64,000 nt of DNA, taken from NCBI GenBank assembly GCA_029204225.1, contig CM055101.1, forward strand, positions 41,998,927-42,062,926, written 5' to 3'. The notes beneath the pieces are model-generated. The model was not told the DNA's origin. It did not search any database and worked only from the letters and a program-made list of their open reading frames with translations. The translations under genes were made by a program, and so were the position numbers. Positions 21,160-31,555 of the stretch are shown here, in pieces (position 1 is the first letter of the stretch; each line of letters opens with the position of its first letter). The DNA is from Diphasiastrum complanatum (taxonomy: Eukaryota; Streptophyta; Lycopodiopsida; Lycopodiales; Lycopodiaceae).

Positions 21160-22449
21160 AACTTGTTTGTTATACTATATATAAGTTTGGCCGACTTGAC
21201 ACTAATCGCAATTTGCCAGTTTGTCAAGTGTTGAGTTAGGTTACAATGTTTCTGAAAGATGATTTTGAGAGTTGACACAATTTTTCATGTATTTCTTTTG
21301 AATTGAACCCTTCACAATTTACGATATATGCAGGTAGTTTTCTGTCTTCTTTCATTATTCTATAGAGTTGTTTGCTATCTAATGTTTCTAGCTCTTCTCT
21401 TTCTTAGATGTGTGATAGTATGGCTCCTTTGTGGATTGTCTTGTCTATCTTAGTATGGATCTGGGAGTGAACGTGGTACAGAGTGTTGTAATCATGCCCA
21501 ACGATGGGAAACATATATTCGACTGGTTAATTATATTTGACGCTCGAGATGTCTTTTCTTGAAGAAAAGATGTCTTTGGAAGTGTTGTGGTTGTCCAATG
21601 GAAGTTTGAGGTTTCTTCTCAGCTATCTTTGATGAACTTTTTTAGTGTGAGGCTCCCATTCTAATTCTTGCTATTGGCTGGTGTGTATCTTTGTGATGAG
21701 CAATGAGCGACTTATGTGATGCAGTTTGTAAACGACATAAGTTTAAACTTTAAAGTAAGAACTCGCTGGTCTCCGAAAGATATTTTAGGTAATATCTAAA
21801 TTTAGGCTGTTGGGTAAGTAGTAGATTTGTAGTGTAAACAAAATGTGAATAAGTATAGAATGCTTAGTAAAATATTCAAAATTAGTTTCCTTTAATGAGT
21901 AGGAGCTGTGTTTTTTATATTGTTTTTATAGTGTGTTTGATGAACTTTGATCCAAATGCTCCAAGTTGGCACATCTAGTCTGCTTGGAAATAATTTATTG
22001 CTCGCTGGAGCTGGTACAAAATACCTTTTTTTTGCACCGAGGAAAGGCAATTGAGCAGATACAACAACTAGCCTTCGCATTTATGCTGTTACATTGAACA
22101 TGAATGGCAAGGTGAGTCATCTATTTGTAGTGGTTTAGGGCACAAATCTACTTCAACGGATTGCCATTGTGTATTCCCTTAAAAATTATTATTTTGGCAA
22201 GCAAAAAAGGCTAGACTACGCAAATCTTCCTATTTTCAAAATTATTTTGTTTTCTTTCACTTACGAGAAGTCTGATCCGATTTTATCCATACAACTCTAT
22301 GTTGTGCAATGGCTCTATAATAAGCTGATTTGTATAGATAGAGGGAAAAGCGTTCATAAATTGTCTCTCATACAATGATGGTTCAATGAGAAAAGATTTC
22401 GGAGACATTATGAATGCTTTGCGGTAATCAGAAACAAAGTTTTAGAATT
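21160..22449. other. No gene recognised
   Basis: AT-rich sequence with short frames. An exon-like stretch further upstream at about 20911-20969 (ELKSHIVVAFLMEWLQSCQ followed by GTAATA) has splice-like borders but no family I know. Nothing in 21160-22449 can be supported as a gene. Confidence 0.4.
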
Positions 22450-24203
22450 CTAACTGTTTTTTTTTGTCTTGGCTTCGTACCTTGCACTAACCTTGCACAA
22501 CCTATTGACTGTGGTGACGGAGGGTTCGATTTTAGTTAAAATAGCAATGATCGACTTATATAGTGCTTTCTTATTTCGACGACACCACGTGTGCTTAGTT
22601 CTAGAGTTATCGGGCCATCTTTCTTTTATGAGCCCTTTGAGTGCTTTTAAGCAACTTATCTTTGTACTCACTTATCAGTTGAATATACAGTTTGTGGAGA
22701 GCAATTCTGTTGTCTTGTCTTGTTGCACTTGACGTGTTGCTATGGTGATTGATCCGGTCGGGTGTTTAAACTGTGTTTTCTTAACTTGGTATCAGAGCCC
22801 CTTGGTGGCTTGAATCACCGGACAAGAACAGAGAGCTGCAAATTCATGACGGTTTGTTGGCTAGGAAGCACAAAACTGAGTCTGTGGAGATTCGTGGAAT
22901 AGCTCAAAATGTAAGAAGATAGAGGCAGGGGATTGTCAGCTGAATCAGAGGGCAAGCAAAAAGTGAACCTGAAAAATCTTCTGAAGGGTTGCTTGGCATG
23001 TGTGATTGGTTTGAATCCAATCGAACACCGTTTGAAGAGCGGTTTGGAGCAAAACATTGTCTGCTGTAGGGCGACCTTAGCCAGATAGGAGCTGCTAGTG
23101 AAAGCTCAGGGAAAGCCTGAGTAAAGCCCAATATATCCTTGTCTTCAAAGCTGCTAGGGTTTCAAAGTGCAAAATCGTGGATATCTCCTTGTAGGAGGAC
23201 TTTTTCAGAATTGTAAGTTGTTGAGGATGGGCGCCCTGGTAGTGCGACCCAGCAGCAAGGAGGCCGCGACTGGCCGTGGAGAAAGAGAACAGCTAGATCG
23301 ATCCACATGTAGTAGCCATAGCTTGTGAAGAGAGAGGAAGATCCATCGCAGAGAGAGAGAAGAGGAGGAGAGGTCGCGAGACCTAGCGTGCCCAGTTCAG
23401 CTAGCTTGTTAGCGGCCCGAAGTGCCTGGTGTTTCAAAGGCCCTTGATTAACGTGCAAAAGGGTGAAAAGCCATCCGATCTCGAGTCACACAGATCAACG
23501 ATGGTTATTGCACGTCAAGTGGGTCATTGGATCTAAAGGATCCGTTGGATTGATGTGAAAAAGCCTGAAGGGGTCTGAAGTGCAAAGTGCATTGCAACTT
23601 CATTAAAAATCTTCAAACTGAAAAAAATTGTTGGGTCCCAAGTTTTTGAAGGGTGAAGTTTCTTCACACTGAAGAAACAGTTCAAAAACCCAAATTGCCC
23701 TTATTTTCACCTCCTTTAGCCTATTTTGGCCAAATGAAAGACTATAGCCTCCAAACGAAGGGCACCCTGACTGTACCTGCAAGCACGGTACACCAAAACA
23801 GAGTGATTGCTGTAGAGAAAGTGTTTGGAGCATGCCAGAAGTGATTTCACCATTCCACTGGGCAGGGAGTTGGTAGTTGGTGACGAGAGGCATTTCGGAA
23901 AGCGACGCCAGTTTGGCTTTCAATTTGGCGAAAGAGCGGCGGGTGGCCTGGTAAGCCAAAAATTGCAGGTCATTATTTGTGATTTCTGACATCACGATTG
24001 GCTTCGACATACGCTTTATAGCCTACAGGTGGAGTTTCAAGCAGTTTGGAGATGACAAACATCAATGAGGCACTTATCTTTGTACTTACTTATCATTTGA
24101 ATATACAATTTGTGGAGAGCAATTCTGTTGTCTTGTCTTGTTGCACTTGACGTTGTGCTGTGGTGATTGATCCGGTCGGGTGTTTAAACTGTGTTTTCTT
24201 AAC
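22450..24203 (+). mobile_element. Internally deleted copia-type LTR retrotransposon
   Basis: A 5' LTR ends at 22785 with GTTTTCTTAAC and is followed by TGGTATCAGAGC at 22787-22798 (initiator-Met PBS). A TATA-like CTTATATAG lies near 22556. The 3' LTR piece 24070-24203 repeats 22655-22785 nearly base for base, including GATCCGGTCGGGTGTTTAAA. Between them lies about 1.25 kb of leader related to 36123-37335. The leader reaches the gag start (GAGATGACAAACATCAATGA) and jumps straight into the LTR, so gag, pol and the first half of the 3' LTR are deleted. The LTR left edge is approximate. Confidence 0.75.
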
Positions 24204-25395
24204 TATTTCTACATCGTGGGTCTTCAAGAAGCTCCAAATTCTTTCATCTAGTATTTCCTCTTAGATGGCCTGGGCAACACGTATAGGTTATTTACAGACC
24301 CTTTTCTTGACCCTGCTAGTGATGTAGATTTTGTAGTTTTTGCAATTCCTGCTCTGAGATTTGTAAAGTGCTCACGTTCTCCTTTCCGAGTCCAAAAATT
24401 AGCTCAGTTTATTGGTCTAGATGGTATGGATCTTTAACAATGCATTTGCGTTATTTGGCTTTTTAACTGATCTTTGTAGTGTGTACTACATTTCTGAGAA
24501 TCTGAAGCATGTGGTAGTCTTATAGCAATGTCTACAATTCTATCTTTGCAACTCTTCATCTTCACCAAAAATTGTCTCCATCCATTTATTTCAGGTATAG
24601 TCCACTTTCACGAATCCTTCTGGTCACTTACGAGATTCTTGCACATTATAAAATTGCGTCTTTCTCTTGATCAAAGTATCTATGATTTCATTTCATGCAA
24701 GATGAACTTTAAAGATTATCACTAAGGTATATCTCAAGGCAGACATACTTGTAAGTAACAAGGTGAATATTCCTAGCTTTCTTCTTCTTTGTTAGTTGTT
24801 GATAGCATGGTCAGATAGGTAGCACTGTTTTGCATGCAATGCTTCAAATTCTGCATGTTTGAGTGAGAACTCTGAGTTTGTTGGTACTAAGTTCAATCAA
24901 TTTGTCTACTGAGACATTTGAGATGTCTATCATTAGAAATAGATTGGTTATTAGAAGAATGCTGACTAGTTGAATTCTCCAATAGCCACCATAGTGCATT
25001 GCGAGCACTAAGTGAATCTTCACGTTTGTTGAATGCAAAATCAAGTACAAATCCACTAGAATGGTGGACATATCCATTTTGAGTATGCCTATTTATCTTG
25101 CCTCCTTTGCTATCCATACCAAAATCTGCCAGCTCTTGTGTTTGCTTACAAAATATCATAGATCATTGGATTTGATTGCTTGGGTGTTCTTGTAGGTTTT
25201 AGGACTTAGATTCTTGTTGGATCAACTGATGAACTATTATGAGTTCTTACTTTTCAGGTTTTTGGACTGGTTACCTACTACCTAGCATATCAACCCATGT
25301 AGGACATATGATGCTTCTCATTTTATAGAGGTTGGGTGGCTGGCTCTTGATTGTTGCAATAGCAATCACTAACTATGTTCACTTGATTTTGGCAG
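24204..25395 (+). other. No firm gene; possible upstream remains of the LARP6-like locus
   Basis: A frame near 24270-24436 (DGLGNTYRLFTDPFLDP...) stays open for about 55 codons without a family match. Near 24480, VYYISENLKHVVV weakly recalls the VEYYFSDENL start of a La motif, which would be in the right order before the RRM-like exons at 25396. The match is too short to claim. A minus-strand frame at 25159-24893 is unrecognised. Confidence 0.25.
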
Positions 25396-26146
25396 TTGCA
25401 TGCACTTGTTGTATATGAGTTTGTCAACGAATCAGAAAGAGCTGTAAGTGCCCACAACATTTATGCCTTTTGCTGCAATTTTGGTTCCAGTGCTCAACCT
25501 TGAAACACTGCAAACTTAACTTTTAAATGGTCACTATAGCCTCTGTTAATGTTCATATAAAAAAGATGAGCTATGGTGATCAAATAGTCATAAAGCACCA
25601 TCTAATCCTCGATATGTTGGATTTGTTGGAACTTTATTGCTTGCAGGTGAAAGAATTGACAGATGAAAGTAACTGGAGAACTGGCCTGCGTGTAAGCTTG
25701 CTTCTAAGGGAGAATGATATTACAATTTTTGCTAAAGTTTATGAGATAAGATTGCTATTTGGGTTATCAAGAGCCTTATGTGAATTTGGCAGGATCTCAA
25801 AAATACCTAGCAAGAATCCTGACAGCCATTTGAATTGTGTTTTTGTGTTAGGTATCTCAAGCAAGAAACATGCCAACAGGCAAGAAGGCAGAAACTGAGG
25901 CTACTGAAGGTAGTGATGGAGATGAAGAAAGTACTAGGGTAAAAATTGAGGTTGGGGATGAGGCAGAGGCAGGGGGCAGCTTAATGTAGACAATTGCAGC
26001 AGTGGTGAAACACCTCCACAGTATCACAGCTAATCTCTAGGTGGTGAAGTTTTGGGAAAGCAACCTCCTGGTCCTCGCATGCCAGATGGAACAAGAGGAT
26101 TTAATTTGGGTTGTGGGAGATTGGTGGCTGCTTGTGCATCTTACGA
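25396..26146 (+). pseudogene. La-related protein 6 (LARP6)-like C-terminal exons, decayed
   Basis: Exon-like pieces in order: 25396-25443 (LHALVVYEFVNESERA, with AG before and GTAAGT after), 25647 onward (VKELTDESNWRTGLRVSLLL), and 25852-25988 (VSQARNMPTGKKAE..., acidic). Then, in a shifted frame, comes about 25989-26146 with LGKQPPGPRMPDGTRGFNLG. In plant LARP6 proteins the HALVEYE and W-R-GLRV segments close the RRM-like module, and the PRMPDGTRGFTMGRG signature marks the C-terminus. LARP6 binds RNA. The TMGRG core reads NLGCG here, one in-frame stop precedes it, the Arg-Gly region is missing, and the frame changes. Hence I call it a pseudogene. The La motif is not convincingly present. Confidence 0.65.
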
Positions 26147-26149
26147 TGA

Positions 26150-27150
26150 GGATCAAACATTGTGTTCGATTTCAATACAGATCTATAAATTATTTTTTGC
26201 TCTTCTGCAAACATTTTGCAACAAGATAAATTGTACACATGGTGCAATATTTACAGAATTGTAAGCCTTGATGAAGGTGTTCAAAGATAAGATCTCTCCT
26301 AAATCTACGATATAGCCTCTTTGCACAAAAGATTCGGGATCATTCTTTGGGGGCTTTGCTGAATTATTTCCTAAATTAGGTTCATACTAAATTAGAAGGA
26401 TGATTCATATCTTTGGAATGATGTTGCCAGTTCAAATTCAGGATTCCAGTACTCTCAAGATCAGCATATAGGAATAAAGACTATGAGAAGCCACGCAGGC
26501 TTTGACAATCCTTGCTTACATAGTCTAATAGTTTAATTGTACTATATTGCAAATATTAAGTACTCAGATGGGTGCTATTGTGTATTTTTCAGCTCATTTC
26601 AATAAAATCTAAAAATTCGCACCTGTTGTCTGTACTTTTATACCTGAAATTTTCTCAGAATTCATTTAAAATTTAATCATAGTTTATGGAATCATGTACT
26701 ATGCTCAAAACATTAGACATAAGACATTAGCATAGCTTGCAACTAGCCATAATAAGACTCTAGCATTGACGCGATTGCAAAAATTATGCTTTGTTCATCA
26801 TTCTCCATTGCGCACATTAATACAAGGTTTGAAACGCATATTAACCGGAGATTTCTTTCCTCAGGCTTTTAGGAACTGTACTAATATTTCCAAGTGCAAT
26901 CTTACTTAAATTGAAGCAAGGATATGTATATAATCGCTTATTCTTAACAATTGATTAAAGCATCCGCCGCTACAGTTCAAAATCTAAGCGAAAAAAACAA
27001 ATTAGATAACAAGGCTCCAGAATTCTGACAGCTATCTTGAGACCTCCTCCCAGAGTGGCAGCATCTCAAAAAGCTTAATGCATCTCCGACCTGAGCTGCT
27101 CATGTACTATACCAGTCATAGGTTCTAAAATTGACAAGCCTCATTTTTTT
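26150..27150. other. No gene recognised
   Basis: AT-rich spacer between the LARP6-like remnant and the MITE. No motif, RNA gene or transposon end stands out. Confidence 0.5.
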
Positions 27151-27153
27151 ATT

Positions 27154-27416
27154 TAGAAAAATAGTAAGATTTTCCTAGATTAAGGTGAACATAACTAGGT
27201 GAACAATTCCTAGATAGAAAATCTATGAAATTTGGGAATTACCTACATAGGCAAAACATTTCCTATATAGGCTATTCAGATCAAGACTCTTATATAGAAA
27301 AAATTTCCTGTAAATACAGACCACCAAATTTCCTAGATTGGCTGTCTAGGAAGTGTTCCATCCGGAATTCCCTAGTTATGTTCATTTTAATCTAGGAAAA
27401 TCTTGTTTTTTTCCTA
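27154..27416. mobile_element. MITE with about 46-bp terminal inverted repeats
   Basis: The left arm 27154-27199 (starting TAGAAAAATAG, containing AAGATTTTCCTAGATTAA and GAACATAACTAGG) is the near-perfect reverse complement of the right arm 27371-27416. Inner sequence continues the palindrome (GAACAATTCCTAG against CTAGGAAGTGTTCC). The whole is 263 bp, AT-rich and non-coding, as expected of a foldback-type MITE. Target-site duplications are not clear. Confidence 0.75.
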
Positions 27417-27446
27417 TATAGGAACTGATGGGTGTGTTTTACATTT

Positions 27447-27716
27447 TCAAAAAAATTTGTCCTCATTGAGACTTGACCATACTTCTTTAATTTGACATTT
27501 ATACATGTACCTTATTTTGACATTAGCAGCATCTATAGCTATATTCCTTGAGAAATAGTCGGGCGCTTCTCCGTTTACTATCTGCCATGCGTTCAGCCTT
27601 AGGGTCGGAGTCTGGCGTAGAGAAGATTTTTTCCTACATGAACTTCTTGTGAATTCAAATGATGTCACCATCGCTTTCGTGAAACATTCGTTATGTTCAG
27701 ATCTAGTCAACTGCAT
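27447..27716 (-). CDS. Unknown repeated ORF, copy 1
   Basis: An 89-codon frame starts MQLTRSEHNECFTKAMV and contains SSCRKKSSLRQTPT, LNAWQ, GEAPDYFSRNIA and AANVKIRYM. The same peptide with few changes is encoded on the plus strand at 58895-59158, in opposite orientation and 31 kb away. Similarity also continues past the region of the stop codon (AGTCTCAATGAGGACA, then TTTGAAAATG and CACCCA). I recognise no domain. Both copies keep the frame open, which may mean recent transposition or constraint. It lies beside the MITE at 27154-27416. Confidence 0.4.
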   Translation of the reverse strand: MQLTRSEHNECFTKAMVTSFEFTRSSCRKKSSLRQTPTLRLNAWQIVNGEAPDYFSRNIAIDAANVKIRYMYKCQIKEVWSSLNEDKFF

Positions 27717-27961
27717 GCAGCCATCTCGTAATATGTATGTGTTTGAGCTTTACCATGACGTTTTAAACTTTTCATGTTAACCAGGAAATGGACAGAAACA
27801 AGCAGCACTTGGAAATTGACAATAAATGTGAACCAAACAGCAAATATACTGCATAAGTCTTTTAGATGTTTCTTAACAGTGATACATTTCAGGAGATTAA
27901 CACAGTAGGAGGAGAGGGACAAAGAGCGCAAGATTGGTCGCTCGGAGGTAGGCTTTGATAT

Positions 27962-28135
27962 ATTTTGGAAATTCTGTGCAGGCTGAAACAATCACAATAT
28001 GAAAGTGACACATGCAGTTCACTTTAATAACATCAGAAATTTGTATTGAATTTCTGGTTCTTCAACATTAGAATAAATGCATAGGAATAGTGCCAAAAGC
28101 TACACAAAACGGTAGTAAACAATGTCTCAATTAAT
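27962..28135 (-). mobile_element. LTR fragment, family B (minus strand)
   Basis: On the minus strand this reads CTACCGTTTTGTGTAGC..., then CCTATGCATTTATTCT, CAATACAAATTTCTGATG and finally TTTCAGCCTGCACAGAAT. It matches the 3' part of the LTR ending at 30534 over about 170 bp at roughly 85% by eye. The upstream (repeat-bearing) half of that LTR is absent here, and the PBS after it is not clean. Confidence 0.7.
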
Positions 28136-28149
28136 TTTGAACTTTTTAA

Positions 28150-28840
28150 TCTATTTAGGACTATTTTCTACACATGGTACCAAAGGAGTCAGATAAAAAA
28201 AACAATAAAAACTTACTAATTCTTGAAGTGGGATTTTCTCAAGTTCGAATCTCATTTCAATACAACTATAAGCCAAACAAGACAAATTTGATCAACAAGT
28301 CACAATTTAGTTAACTTTCTAAAATTTATTGATGCTTTGTCCAATAGCTACGAGCACCTAATATAATTGTCCAAAATTAGTGTCGATCCGAATAACATAG
28401 ACAACTTTTAAACATAAACATTGTTATAGAATTTCAAAAGAAACATAAACATGATTTGATAAAAAAAGAAACATAAACATCACTGAATCATATACTACTT
28501 TGAACAAGTTGTATTATAAGAACTCTTATAGAAATTTAATCACAATGTGTCATTTGCCACTAAAAGTGGTTCATATTTATAATTAATGGTCTTGGGCCAA
28601 GCCCTACATTAGTCAAGATACTATTACAAAAGATGCACAACTTTGGTGCAATTCTAGACAAATTTGTAGAAGTTTAACCTTTTAGACTAGTGATTTACTA
28701 TTTCAATATTCTAAAGGTTGAGAATTAGAAACTATTTTCAACCTTTAGAATTTCTAGAAGCCGTTAAACTTTCTACATCATGATTCCTCATGGTCTTACA
28801 ATACACATGCCATGGAATATGATTTACTTATAGTAGGGTG
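28150..28840. other. No gene recognised
   Basis: Very AT-rich spacer with stops in all frames, between the family B LTR fragment and the long open frame that begins at 28842. Confidence 0.5.
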
Positions 28841-28841
28841 A

Positions 28842-29918
28842 CATGCCCACACCCTAGCATACAAAAAGTCGGCTTTCTACAAAATTGCCAAGCTGGATTT
28901 ACAATTGAATTTGCAGAAGGAAATTACACATCTTTTGGAGCCAAATTTGGCCTTGTTGCAGATTCGAAATCTGCCAACACTCACTAAATTAAATTATGTG
29001 GTTGGGTCTCTTCCATATGATGAGCCAGCTTTTGCACCACAACGTAAAAAAACCATTCCACTCACTGTAAGATTTTTCAGATCGCTGCGGTACTTGCCTG
29101 ACCCAATTTGTAGGAAGGTATGCAAAAAACTCTTGGAGGGCCAATTGTATTTTGGCAAAAAAAATAGAGAAAAATACATTGAAGATGGTGTGGCGACACT
29201 TGTCAAGGAAATAACAACTCTACACGTAAAGTTCTTGATTTCTTTAGAGAATGATCTGCCAGCAGATGTGCAATATGACAAAGAGGCAATAAAGCGCCTA
29301 TCCTCGTCTATCAACAAAATTTTTGCCTATGATTGGATTAGAGTGGCTACAAGCAGCAGTAGAAGCATATCATCTAAGCTGCAGACTGCCATACCACCCT
29401 CTTTAACACAATTTGTTAAAAAAATAAAAGAAAAAATAAGTCAGAGAAAAAGTCATGCAGGGAGCAGCACTGGCACTTCTTGGAGATTTTTTTGCAAAGT
29501 GAAGACCTCCAAAGGAAATGAAGCGATTTGTTGTGGGGTCGATAAATCGAACTTCATGGTCGTTCTTTCATCTGCTTGGGAGAGTCCCACACTATACATT
29601 TTTTATAATATCGAGTCGATTAGTTCAAGTTACATCACTACATTGGTGCGACACTGCCTGGCCACCCTCATGGCAGAACACAAATTGTGTGTTATTGTAC
29701 TATTTTTGGAACAAAGTATTAAAGAGGGAGTCAAGGGAAGCTTAAAATCAATGCACGACATAAAACTCTCGATATTTGAGGGTTATTACGAGCTTGCTAC
29801 CCCTCTAAAACAAGGTGGAGTGCAAATGCAAGATTTGCAACCTGTTCTATATGTCTTGTATAATGCTAATGCACCAAGTGATCTGAGCACCTGTGTGCAT
29901 AATAAATTCAAATTTTGA
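28842..29918 (+). CDS. Longest open frame of the window, unknown protein (no in-frame ATG near its start)
   Basis: The frame is open for about 358 codons from the TGA at 28839 to a TGA at 29918, in a region where most frames break every 20-60 codons. It encodes LDLQLNLQKEITHLLEPN..., a basic middle (KKIKEKISQRKSH) and hydrophobic stretches such as HCLATLMAEHKLCVIVLFL. There is no ATG in its first 200 codons, so it may be an exon, use another start, or be 5'-truncated. No domain is recognised, and no reverse transcriptase, integrase or transposase motif is visible. An overlapping shifted frame at 29915-30151 could be its continuation after a frameshift. It lies between two inverted family B LTR pieces. 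Confidence 0.4.
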   Translation, partial: HAHTLAYKKSAFYKIAKLDLQLNLQKEITHLLEPNLALLQIRNLPTLTKLNYVVGSLPYDEPAFAPQRKKTIPLTVRFFRSLRYLPDPICRKVCKKLLEGQLYFGKKNREKYIEDGVATLVKEITTLHVKFLISLENDLPADVQYDKEAIKRLSSSINKIFAYDWIRVATSSSRSISSKLQTAIPPSLTQFVKKIKEKISQRKSHAGSSTGTSWRFFCKVKTSKGNEAICCGVDKSNFMVVLSSAWESPTLYIFYNIESISSSYITTLVRHCLATLMAEHKLCVIVLFLEQSIKEGVKGSLKSMHDIKLSIFEGYYELATPLKQGGVQMQDLQPVLYVLYNANAPSDLSTCVHNKFKF

Positions 29919-30151
29919 GTCTGTGTTTTGGCGACCAAGGAAAGGTGCCTAAAAATTTTGTGCCTTGTAGCCCGGCTGCTAAAAACAGAGCAAAACATTG
30001 GAAAGACATTAACTCCATTGTTGAGTCTTTCTCTGCTCCTGAATGGTCAGTCAGCTTTTTCAGGTTATCTTGCTGTGTGGCGCCGTTATTAAATGTCATG
30101 GGTCGCAAACTTATATGTGTCGACACTCCGGAAAACATCGGGGTGACTTAG
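29915..30151 (+). CDS. Unknown short ORF, possible continuation of the upstream frame
   Basis: A 78-codon frame (MSLCFGDQGKVPKNFV...) overlaps the end of the long open frame by 4 bases in another phase. It has segments KNRAKHWKDINSIVESF and RKLICVDTPENIGV. A single indel would fuse the two into about 435 codons. No family is recognised. Confidence 0.25.
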   Translation: MSLCFGDQGKVPKNFVPCSPAAKNRAKHWKDINSIVESFSAPEWSVSFFRLSCCVAPLLNVMGRKLICVDTPENIGVT

Positions 30152-30549
30152 TCTTATCTCGATGTTGTAAGATCTTTGCAGTCGGGTTCTGAAAGCCAGT
30201 CTTCCGGAGAACCGCAGTCGAGGGATGTGGGTCTTACCTGTTTGGTACTTCTCAGTACTTCAACTAGGTACAGATAGGACTTGTATGGTACTTCTCAATA
30301 CTTTAGTTAGTTACAAATAGTACATGTTTGGTACTTCTTAGTACTCCAGTTTGGTACTTAAGTACTACCGTTTTGTATAGCTCTTGGCACTGTTCCTATG
30401 CATTTATTCTCATGTTGATGAACCAAAAACTCAATACAAATTTCTGATGTTATTAAAGTGAAGTGCATTTTCAGATTGTGATTGTTATATGTATAACTTC
30501 GTTTCAGCCTGCACAGAATTTCCAAATTATATCATGGTATCGGAGCGTA
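30152..30549 (+). mobile_element. 5' LTR, family B, with PBS
   Basis: TGGTATCGGAGCGTA at 30535-30549 is an initiator-Met-type PBS with one change from TGGTATCAGAGC. The LTR before it ends near AATTATATCA. It holds a minisatellite at 30239-30358 and matches 27962-28135 in inverted orientation. The copia gag begins at 30637, a normal distance from the PBS, so this is its 5' LTR. The left edge is approximate. Confidence 0.65.
30239..30358. repeat. Minisatellite of TTTGGTACTTCTCAGTACTT units
   Basis: Four degenerate units beginning (T)TGGTACTT occur at about 30242, 30278, 30328 and 30353, each followed by an AGTACTx or AATACTx word. Short tandem repeats in the U3 part of an LTR commonly carry promoter or enhancer activity. 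Confidence 0.7.
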
Positions 30550-30636
30550 GGTTGAGTGAGATTATAGACTGTATAAGTCTCGAACTACTGCACACAATTG
30601 AAGAGTGACCACAAGAAATTTTTTATTCAAGGAAAC

Positions 30637-31550
30637 ATGGCTAGAATTCCATCCAGTTTCATGAACCTCAAACCTCAACCATTCGATGGAAAAGGTTATG
30701 AGGGGTGGAGCCAGATGATGAGTCTCTATTTGAGAGGCGAATCAGTATACGAAGTTGTGGATGGCAATGAAGAAGAACCTGCTATGACAGATGTGCAAAA
30801 TCAAGCACAACAGAAGGCTTTGCTAGAGTGGAAGCGGAAAGACAATTGTGCAATGGCATGCATTGCTCTTTACCTATCAAAGAGCATACTTCGATACTTC
30901 AAGAAGGACCTGAACAAGACAAGCAGACACATGTGGAATTTCATAAAACAACAATATGGAACCAAATCTGATTTGGAGGTCATGGGGCTCGAAACTGAAC
31001 TAGAAGATCTGCGGCTGGAAGAAGGAGGTGATCTTCAAGACCACATCACCAGAATGGAGGAAATTTTTGAAATGTTAGCTGACATCAGTGAAGACTACAC
31101 AAAGAATGATGCTCAGAAGAAACTCAGACTCTACAAGTCACTTCACAACTCTTGGGAAAGGATTGTGAACATGATGATAGCAACAAAGAGAGAAGAATCA
31201 TGGGATTATGTTGTTGCATCATTGCTGGATATGCAGAAAATGAGCAAGGAGAGAGGGCAAAGCTCAGCCCTAGAGCAAGCCCATTTTGCAAAAAGAAAGC
31301 AAGTGTCGTCCAAGGAAGGATGGGGAACTCAACAACAGGAGTATCGCACAAACGATCAGAAGATTCAGAAAAAAAAAATCCTGAAATTCAGCCAAACCAG
31401 TGTAGGTTCATTCTGAAATTCGGACACTATGAAAAAGTGTGTAGAAAGAAGTTGAATCAAGAAAAGAGAAGAGAAGCACATGTGGCTAAAACTTCCTCAA
31501 TAGCAGATGAAGTAGAAGCTTCCTCACTTTTTGAAGCAAATAGGCTGTAA
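30637..31550 (+). pseudogene. gag: Ty1/copia Gag, frameshifted before the zinc knuckle
   Basis: ATG at 30637 opens a 260-codon frame (MARIPSSFMNLKPQPFDG...) with the copia Gag pattern: a W-x-x-M start segment (EGWSQMMSLYLRG), then LEVMGLETELEDLRLEEG and MEEIFEMLADISEDY. The frame ends at 31416. The nucleocapsid continues in another phase to 31550 as CRFILKFGHYEKVCRKKLNQ. This is a degenerate CCHC zinc knuckle in which the second cysteine is lost. One indel in an A-run near 31370 accounts for the shift. Protease does not follow; gypsy pol sequence begins at about 31556 instead. Confidence 0.85.
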
Positions 31551-31555
31551 AATCA

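Noticed and set aside
21399..21430. Candidate next KANADI exon starting ATGTGTGAT after an acceptor
   Set aside because: The encoded MCDSMAP does not match the expected MYRTVK.
24470..24520. La-motif-like VYYISENLK
   Set aside because: Fewer than ten residues of similarity and no following La-motif sequence; noted only as possible support for the LARP6 remnant.
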